Positions 58,101 to 64,000 of a DNA stretch of 64,000 nt are shown one piece after another. The notes under the pieces were generated by a model. That model searched no databases, was not told where the DNA came from, and saw nothing but the letters and a program-made list of their open reading frames with translations. Each line of letters starts with the position of its first letter. The stretch's first letter is position 1. Source of the DNA: Kryptolebias marmoratus (lineage: Eukaryota; Chordata; Actinopteri; Cyprinodontiformes; Rivulidae); the NCBI RefSeq assembly GCF_001649575.2, contig NC_051431.1:11312508-11376507 (forward strand), written 5' to 3'. The translations under genes and the position numbers were made by a program.

Positions 58101-61100
58101 TCTAACGATGATCTGCAGCTGCCCAAATATTTTCACTGTCAGCGTGGAAACTTTTAATAATGTTTCTATAGACTCAAAGATTTAACTTAGTCTGAACTCG
58201 TGATTAATTCCCCGATGTAAATTATACCAAATGATGCCCTTTACCCCCCAGAAGAGGCTTTCATTAATCAACACTACATATGCTGATGTGACTCACACCC
58301 AGCTACAAAATATCACCAGCAGCTAATTCTAGTTTAAAGTTGGATTTATTCCCTTTTAGAAGCTCTTCATAATAAAAAAAGTCACAACATGGAGAGACAG
58401 GAAAAAATAGATTAATCCCAAAGGTTCAGCATTGATTTATAATAATTTTTTTGGTACTTTTTCTCCCCGCTGCTATTTTTTTTGTCAATGCGACACAAAG
58501 AGCCGATACGATACGGTACAATACCACGTGGTGTGCGGCATGACGTAGTAGACCAGTGGTTCCCAAACTTTTTAGCTTCCGACCCATAAAATAACAGTGA
58601 CAAAGGTGTGTGACCCCATCTGTTGGCTGTTTAAACATCCAAAAATGCTAATAACTCTATTAAATAAGGACATAATGACAACACACAGTTTTAACATCCA
58701 TTATGGTATTTTTAAAATCCATTTGTGGACTTGCATTTCAAGTTTTTGTAACGATTATGGTGCAAACATAGCATAAAAACAACATTTTTTATTGTAAGCT
58801 GATGTCTGGAGACTATTTAAGGACCCACTGGGGTCCCGACCCCAACTTTGGGAATCATTGGAGTAGAATACGATACAAAACTATACGTGATGATACAATA
58901 CAATTGGGTATGATACAAAACAGTACGACACCGTACGGGACAATACGATACAGTATGAGACAAGACGATATGATACGGTGCAATACGGGACAATACCATA
59001 TGGTACTGTATGACACAATATGGTATGATACATATTGTATCATACAATACAATGCAATGCTGTGCAGTAGGATTCTGTATAATAAGATACAATAGAATAT
59101 GGTACAGTACAATAGGGTATGATACGATACAGTACAATACCATACGGTACGATACAGTATGGGACAATAAGGGGACAATATGATACAGTACAATATAGTA
59201 CGGTGTTATATGGTACAATACGATACAATACAGTGCAATGCTGTGCGGTGCAGTGCAGTAAGATTCTGTATAATACGATACGATACAATATGGTACGGTA
59301 CAATAAGATATGGTACGATAATGTACGATGCAATGAGTTGTGATGGAATACGGTACGATACGGGATGATTTAGTGCAGTACGACACAGTACGATAAAATA
59401 GGATCCAGCATAATATCATATGATAAAATATGATATGTACGACACACTACGATATTTTCTGGTTTTGTTACGATACGACACACTAGGACAGAGTGAAGCT
59501 GCACAATAAAACACGATACAGAACAATATGAGTCTTTATTGTCCCACTGGGACCACTGATTTTGGACCTGGTGCTGTCCAACAAAAAACTCTAATAAAAC
59601 AAAAAAAAGAAAAACATTAAAGCAGTATTAATCAGGCTTTGTTAGTTTTGTTTACTTCATACAGATGAACAGAAAGTTATCTGATTATTAAATAAATGTT
59701 GAAAACTGCAGGAGTTTAAAGCTACTTTACCTTTTATGAGGGTTTTTCACAAATGTTCGCTACTGAATTACTTAATATCGCTCACCGTGCTATAAAAAGC
59801 AGTCCATCGTTTATTTATACGAGTTCATTTGTCTGTCTGTTAGCAAAATATCTCACAAAGCCCTGGATGGATTTTCATGCAACTCTCAGGAAACAATCAC
59901 TGGATGAACGTCTACAACTGATTAACTTCTGACGTCATCCTGATTCAAGATGGCCGCCACAACTAGGTGACTTTAGAAAACACAGAAACGACTATCGCTC
60001 GGTTCATTTTGCAGCCAATGAGCTCAAACTCAGCGTGGTAGTAGCTGAGCGTCATCCCCAACACATGCTCCAAGAGCAAACAGATCGCTCAACAGATTCA
60101 TTTCGAACTCCTGCGCTTCGGGCAGCCGGCGGCGTGCCCTCTGACGAAGAATGCCAGTTTCATTGCTTTCTGTTCATCGCTGCACCGAGAGGTTCTCTTA
60201 AAGTTGAGCCAAACCGAATCGTTTGAAACGGCCGCATTCGTTTCCCCTGCGGTTCGTTTAATAACCTGTCGACAAGTTGAACCTCCTCGGGAGAAAACAA
60301 AGCGGCACCGGGACGCCCCTGCTGCTTCTCCCACTAAACGAACGGCTCAGAAACCTGGAACTGATCTCCTTGTAGTTCTCCGGGAAAACCTTTCAGCTGC
60401 ACAGGAGAGATCCACCGCTCCTGAGACGTCTGCTCCGACCCAACAGTCCAGATTCAGACCTCACTCTGCAGCACATTATTGTTATTTTTGTAGCTGAGGA
60501 GTAGATTCAGACTGCTGGGTTTCAATCCGGAGCGACACGGATCAACGGGAATGGGGCGGGAAGTGTGCTCAGACGTCCCGCTGCCCCCCCGGGGGTTTCT
60601 CTCCGAGCACGTTTGTAAATGTAGTTTGAAACCACCTCACACTTCCTCGCCGCCCAAGACATCTGCTCCGCATCAGCGCCCCCCCCCCCACACACACACT
60701 GAGGTAGCGCTGTTACATTATGGCTGCCGTCCACAGGATTAAAGAAAAAAAAAAGAAAAGAGGGGTCTAGGTGGAGCGGATCTTTCTCTGGAACTAATTT
60801 TCGAGTGCTGCAGTCTCCTCCAGCCTGGCTGCCTCCCCGAGAATCTCCTCATGAGTGGCAGACGTCCTCCTCCTCCGTTTGGAGCCGGCTCTGCTCGGGG
60901 CTCTAGGTTCTGGGCTTTCAGTTCTAAGTTCTGGGCTCTGAGTTCTGGTCTCTCTGGGCTTGGGGCCCTCAGCTGGGGGCTCCAGGCTCTCAGCTCTGGG
61001 TTCTGGGCTCTCGACTCTTAGCTTGGGGCCCTTGGATCTGGGCTCCAGGCTCTGGATTGTGGGCTCCAGGCTCCAGGTTCTGGGCTCAGGGCTCTCAGCT

Positions 61101-63453
61101 CGGGGCTCCAGGCTCTGGGTTCTGGGCTCGGGGCCAGCCTCCCAACCAAACCCAGATTGTTGTGCTGACAGCTAACAAATTAGGCCTGATTTACAGCCAG
61201 ACCCCCCCCCCCAGCTTACACGGCCCCCACAGACCCAAACCTTCATAACTCCGGAGCCGCAGACAGAGACCCCAGCTCGGAGACACAGACGCAGCCAGGA
61301 GCCTAATCAGAGCCAGGAGGACCCAGGAAGGTTACACCGCGACCCCCGACCGCCTCCCTGTGGCCGCGCGCGAGAACTGAACCCATGTCAGCTTCTTCTT
61401 CTTCGCTGGACGAAAGGCGTGTCTTCGTTTGTACATCTGTTAGCGGAATATCTCATGAACCACTGGACGGATTTTATTGAAACTCCCAGGAAGATATCGA
61501 CAGGTGTACGTCTATAACTGATTAACTGTTGGTGTCGACCCGATTCAAGATGGCCGCCCCAGCTAACCTATCATGCCAAACACAAAAATGTCTGTAACTC
61601 TGTCAGATTTACAGCTACTGAGCTCAAATTTGTTATGGTAGTAGCTGAGAGTCATCCGCAACACCAACGGATCTTTATTGTTAAATACTTTGACAACTAT
61701 ATGAGCTGCAATGAAACAAGCCTTCCTCGGAGGAATGCTTATCACTTGCCGACTGGCCAAAAGTCGTAAACAAAGATCTTGAGCGATCCTCTTAGAGTAC
61801 ATGTTGGGGACGACTATCAGCTACTACCACACCAAATTTAAGCTCAGCATCTGTAAAAATGACCGAGTTATGGTCATTTTTGTGTTGGCTAAGGTTAATA
61901 GGCTGTGGCGGCCATCTTGATTTGGATTGACTCCAAACATCAATCAGTCGTCGATGCTGTTCTAGTGACTAATTTCTGAAAGTTTCAATAAAATCTGCCT
62001 GTTGGTTCAGGAGATATTTTGCTAACAGACGTCGCACACAGCCGACTGTACTGCTGCGATTGTGCGCATTATTTTGGCAAATAAGAGTAAATTTTTACGA
62101 CACCGCGCAGCCCTGATTCATGCGTGTTTGTTCGGCCTCATTGTTGGCGGTGTTTACTGAGGTTGCTGTGAACAAACGGCCCGGCGGCGACTAAACACGC
62201 GGGAACGATTACAGGAAATCTCTGCCAGCCGCGTTCAGGGGAAAAAATCTCTCTTTTTTTTATTTTAACAAGTTTAAATGCCTAAAAGCTGCAGAATGTT
62301 TCAGTCTCCATCGGTCCTTCTATTAGAGGAGTCCAGTCGGAGCAAAAATCACTTCTGGTAAAAAGTGACGGCTCACCTTGACGGTCCAGGTGAAAAACGT
62401 CCCCTCGGATTCGGATGGGAGACGAGTCCGGCAATGAAGGACCTGGCAGTCCTGGCAGACCCGGCGGACCGGGAAGACCGATCTCTCCCGGTAGACCTCT
62501 GTCCCCCTTCGGTCCTGAGCGGAATAAAGAAGCACAAACTCGGTGGAAAAATGTCCGATATGATAAAACTTAAAGGAGGATTTTCTCTCTTTTTTTTTTT
62601 TTTTTACCAGCAGGTCCCGGAAAGCCCGTTCTTCCAGGAGGACCTGGAAGCCCCGGAGATCCAGCAGGTCCTGGGGGCCCCCTGGGTCCTGCTGCTGCAG
62701 ATGAAAACAGAATAAAAACTTTGAAAATAAAGACGGGCATTTTCGTGGAACGAGGGACACAAGATCCATCAAATTATCAGATTATTAAAAAAATCTGACA
62801 GCATTAAATCAAAATAACCTTTAATTTAGTTTTTCTTTGTCGTTTTTTTAAAATTATAATCACTGAACAAGTGTCCAAAAAATCCTATTAATCAGATAAA
62901 CTGATGGTTATTAACCTACATGTCTGATGTCATCCAAAACATAATCCCAGTTTATGTTTTTACATTTGGCCTACTTCATGTTTTTGAACTTATTCTCTGA
63001 GCTTTAGAAGAATCCAGACGGTTAAATTCCCGGTTGTTTCATACGTAACAAGCTGACTGAATGTTTGAATGAGAAGAGAGAGAGACAGCGGAAAACAACC
63101 GGATACAAAAACAACATTTTTCATGTTTCCGCTCTTCGGCGTGTTTTTCGTGACGTGTGGACACCTGGAGGCAGGTACGGCAGCGGCGGCGGAGTGGGCC
63201 GGGGCGCGTCCACCTCGTTCTCCGTCGGGGCCTCCGGTAGATCGCGGGCCCCGGGTTCAGGCGGGCGCCTCTCCTCCAACAGTTTGATCTGAGACAAAAG
63301 CAGAGACAGAGAGAGGGACGGCCTTCGGGAGTTTGCGTGCAAACTTACGGACTCCGGACGGATTTTTCCCTCAGCGCTCGGGTGGATTTACCTTCGACTC
63401 GATGGCGTTTATCCTGCCGTTCATGTCGCTGAAACTGGTGCAGTTCAGACATT
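55007..63453 (-). CDS. col26a1: col26a1-like collagen alpha-1(XXVI), 3' part, eleven coding exons
   Basis: Coding join on the minus strand: 63392..63453, 63165..63288, 62608..62694, 62377..62514, 57951..58034, 56983..57035, 56829..56891, 56476..56511, 56359..56403, 56201..56285, 55007..55137. All borders are GT/AG and phases match throughout. It gives about 301 residues ending at TAA. In order: a Cys-rich piece after the EMI domain (CLNCTSFSDMNGRINAIESK), a coiled-coil and proline-rich linker, a first Gly-X-Y block, a non-collagen break (SSPIRIRGDVFHLD), a second Gly-X-Y block, then GEAVQQLREALKILAERVLI with LEHIIGIHD and a basic tail. The last helix is the signature of COL26A1/EMID1; LEH..IGIHD favours COL26A1. 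Its position upstream of cux1 on the same strand agrees. The family is secreted extracellular matrix protein. Signal peptide and EMI domain lie beyond the right edge. Confidence 0.9.
55138..56200 (-). other. col26a1 last intron with Tc1 relic
   Basis: A 1.06-kb intron before the last exon. It carries a Tc1-like transposase fragment on the plus strand near 55,200-55,290 and no other recognised feature. Confidence 0.65.
55198..55290 (+). mobile_element. Tc1-like transposase relic
   Basis: The sequence CCAACTGTGAAGCACGGTGG and onward reads TVKHGGGGLML, the same Tc1 block as at 51.2 kb, then decays. It lies inside the last intron of the collagen gene, opposite strand. Confidence 0.6.
56201..56285 (-). 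CDS. col26a1: col26a1 exon, C-terminal helix
   Basis: An 85-base exon, GEAVQQLREALKILAERVLI then LEHIIGIH plus one base. The borders are TTCAG| and CACG|GTGAGG. This is the most diagnostic block of the gene; EMID1 has the same helix but a different continuation. Confidence 0.92.
56359..56403 (-). CDS. col26a1: col26a1 exon, end of Gly-X-Y
   Basis: Fifteen codons, GAPGPKGEPGTGLSE, between CCACAG| and CGAG|GTAAGG. The last Gly-X-Y triplets grade into the C-terminal helix. Confidence 0.88.
56476..56511 (-). CDS. col26a1: col26a1 exon, Gly-X-Y (36 bases)
   Basis: Twelve codons, GPPGAAGEQGLP, between TTCCAG| and CCT|GTAAGT. The small multiple-of-nine length is typical of collagen exons. Confidence 0.88.
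56829..56891 (-). CDS. col26a1: col26a1 exon, Gly-X-Y
   Basis: A phase-0 exon of 21 codons, GKDGLPGGPGTPGPKGDPGE then R. The borders are CTCCAG| and AAGG|GTAAAA. The Gly register continues from the previous exon (HD|GKD). Confidence 0.9.
56983..57035 (-). CDS. col26a1: col26a1 exon, Gly-X-Y
   Basis: A 53-base exon: GPGARGPAGTPGLPGHD after a split Gly. The acceptor is CCGCAG| and the donor CGAT|GTGAGT. It ends in phase 0. Confidence 0.9.
57036..57950 (-). other. col26a1 intron
   Basis: A 915-base intron. Overlapping plus-strand open frames near 57,203-57,478 have no recognisable domain. I see nothing else. Confidence 0.6.
57951..58034 (-). CDS. col26a1: col26a1 exon, start of second collagen block
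   Basis: An 84-base exon: EDLSRHVLPAPRVRA, then GPPGPAGPVGPS. The borders are TCCCAG| and TCAG|GTGAGA. It lies 4.3 kb from the previous exon, across an intron filled by the GATAC array and other repeats. Confidence 0.9.
58503..59530. repeat. GATAC/GGTAC/AATAC degenerate array
   Basis: About 0.7 kb of five-base-based words (GATAC, GGTAC, AATAC, GTATG) begins before and continues after a nested MITE (58553-58861). A second-order unit around GCAATGCTGTGC.GTA..GATTCTGTATAATA recurs (59052 and 59227). Lack of stops in some frames makes long but meaningless open frames on both strands. Confidence 0.8.
58553..58861. mobile_element. hAT-like MITE nested in the GATAC array
   Basis: The 309-base element begins CCAGTGGTTCCCAAACTTTT and ends AACTTTGGGAATCATTGG, an imperfect terminal inverted repeat. 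Both sides carry AGTAGA (58547-58552 and 58862-58867), a likely target duplication. GATAC-type repeats lie on both sides, so it inserted into the array or the array expanded around it. Confidence 0.6.
59829..60075 (+). repeat. family A repeat
   Basis: A near-complete unit: CTGTTAGCAAAATATCTCAC, GATTCAAGATGGCCGCCAC and GTGGTAGTAGCTGAGCGTCA are all present in order. Confidence 0.8.
60895..61136 (+). repeat. GGCTCT/GTTCTGG minisatellite
   Basis: A degenerate array of words such as GGGCTCCAGGCTCT and GGTTCTGGGCTC over about 240 bases. Confidence 0.75.
61434..61665 (+). repeat. family A repeat, left arm of inverted pair
   Basis: A near-complete unit with CTGTTAGCGGAATATCTCAT, GATTCAAGATGGCCGCC and GTAGTAGCTGAGAGTCATCC. 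Confidence 0.8.
61803..62028 (-). repeat. family A repeat, right arm of inverted pair
   Basis: The reverse complement of the same unit as at 61434-61665, separated from it by about 137 bases. The two arms together could fold into a long imperfect hairpin. Confidence 0.8.
62377..62514 (-). CDS. col26a1: col26a1 exon, end of first collagen block and interruption
   Basis: A 138-base exon: PKGDRGLPGEIGLPGPPGL, PGLPGPS, then the non-collagenous SLPDSSPIRIRGDVFHLDRQ. The borders are GCTCAG| and CAAG|GTGAGC. The break in Gly-X-Y separates two collagen domains, as in COL26A1. Confidence 0.9.
62608..62694 (-). CDS. col26a1: col26a1 exon, first Gly-X-Y block
   Basis: An 87-base exon encoding AGPRGPPGPAGSPGLPGPP and then GRTGFPGPA, a perfect collagen repeat. 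It carries 2 + 84 + 1 bases. The acceptor is CTGCAG| and the donor GCTG|GTAAAA. Confidence 0.9.
63165..63288 (-). CDS. col26a1: col26a1 exon, coiled-coil end and proline-rich linker
   Basis: A 124-base exon starting IKLLEERRPPEPGARDL and ending TPPPLPYLPP plus one base. The acceptor is GTCTCAG| and the chosen donor is CCAG|GTGTCC. The phase fits the next exon. A GT inside CCGTACCTG would be an alternative but breaks the frame. Confidence 0.82.
63392..63453 (-). CDS. col26a1: col26a1 exon, post-EMI Cys/coiled-coil piece
   Basis: A 62-base exon: two bases completing a codon, then 20 codons CLNCTSFSDMNGRINAIESK. The borders are CTTGCAG| and |GTAAAT. CxxC followed by a heptad-like helix is what follows the EMI domain in EMID1/COL26A1. 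Confidence 0.85.
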
Positions 63454-64000
63454 CTGCAAGAAGAAAACACAAAGAAACAAGTGAGTTTAAATCGGGTTTA
63501 ACAGAAAGCATTCCTGGTGCTTTTTACTTTCGCCGTTTCAGCCTCCTCCTCCTTCTTCTTCTTCTTCTTTTTTTTTATTATCCCGGCACCACGAGCAGTA
63601 AATCTCTATCTGGCACCACAAGAGAAGCCAAATCGGAGCCAAGAACCACAAGAACAATACCCATCGAACCTGAGGTCAGCGTTTGTAAGAGATCCCTCCT
63701 TAAATCACAGCGTTCACTCACAACAGAAATATCCCTGAAATTCCCATAAAGCATTGTTCCACTCGCAGCGTTGGCCTCCAGCACTGATTGTTGCTTTATT
63801 TAGCTCGTGTAAAAGCTCAGCAGAGACGAGCAAATCAGGCAAACTTCGACGTTCAGCAGAAGCATCCAGTCCTACTTACAGCTAAGGAAACAGGAAATGT
63901 CTTGTTTTTTCTTAATGTCGTGTCCTACCTAACCGACTGAAGGAACTTCACGCCAATAGACAGGACTCTGAACATCAGCCCTGCGTCACGCCGCGGTCCC
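63454..64000 (-). other. col26a1 intron, partial
   Basis: Nothing recognised. Searching the minus strand by eye for an EMI-domain exon (WC..., CCPG) gave none, so those exons lie further right. Confidence 0.55.

Larger units (their letters stand above)
58035..62376 (-). other. col26a1 intron with GATAC array and repeats
   Basis: A 4.3-kb intron with no exon seen. It holds a GATAC-rich array with a nested MITE, one family A repeat in plus orientation, a GGCTCT minisatellite and an inverted pair of family A copies. Confidence 0.75.

Noticed and set aside
58817..59419. 200-residue minus-strand open frame rich in Tyr, Cys, Ile and Ser, and similar plus frames
   Set aside because: These are direct translations of the GATAC array; the five-base words avoid stops. 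Not a gene.
55007..63453. Assignment to emid1 or a fibrillar collagen
   Set aside because: Short interrupted Gly-X-Y blocks exclude fibrillar collagens. The LEH..IGIHD end and neighbouring cux1 favour col26a1, although emid1 shares the LREALKILAERVLILE helix.

Overview
The window is nuclear DNA from a ray-finned fish, most likely a percomorph teleost. The evidence is split-codon exons with GT/AG borders, very long introns, dense (CA)n/(TG)n tracts, Tc1, hAT and tRNA-SINE remnants, and three protein genes that match vertebrate families. The species cannot be fixed from the sequence. Four runs of N mark assembly gaps, at least two of them bordered by long C or G homopolymers.

Layout. (1) Positions 1-37,476, minus strand: the 5' part of cux1 (cut-like homeobox 1, the locus that also makes the Golgi protein CASP). 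Six coding exons lie at 37,414-37,476, 17,681-17,791, 12,987-13,034, 9,095-9,173, 5,072-5,209 and 2,117-2,240. They encode about the first 187 residues, all N-terminal coiled coil. Intron 1 is 19.6 kb. The Cut repeats and homeodomain must lie beyond the left edge. (2) 37.5-46.7 kb: intergenic DNA full of old repeats. (3) 46,799-47,890, plus strand: a single-exon GT10 alpha-1,3-fucosyltransferase of the FUT4/7/9 group, very GC-rich, followed by about 800 bp holding five decayed tandem copies of its own 3' end. (4) 48.8-55 kb: intergenic repeats. (5) 55,007-64,000, minus strand: the 3' eleven coding exons of a col26a1-like gene (EMI-domain collagen XXVI), including its stop codon. The EMI domain and signal peptide must lie beyond the right edge.

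In mammals COL26A1 lies upstream of CUX1 on the same strand, so the collagen-then-cux1 order supports both identifications. The three genes share no obvious pathway: a transcription factor or Golgi golgin, a Golgi glycosyltransferase and an extracellular matrix protein. I see no operon-like or defence-like system and no sign of an undescribed gene cluster.

The most interesting material is non-coding: the tandem decay array after the fucosyltransferase; a repeat family carrying consensus splice donors; a repeat family carrying DR1 nuclear-receptor sites; a family carrying a YY1-like motif that resembles the cux1 start-codon context; a hAT-like MITE nested in a GATAC array; and a possible read-through of cux1 exon 6 into a membrane-anchor-like reading frame.
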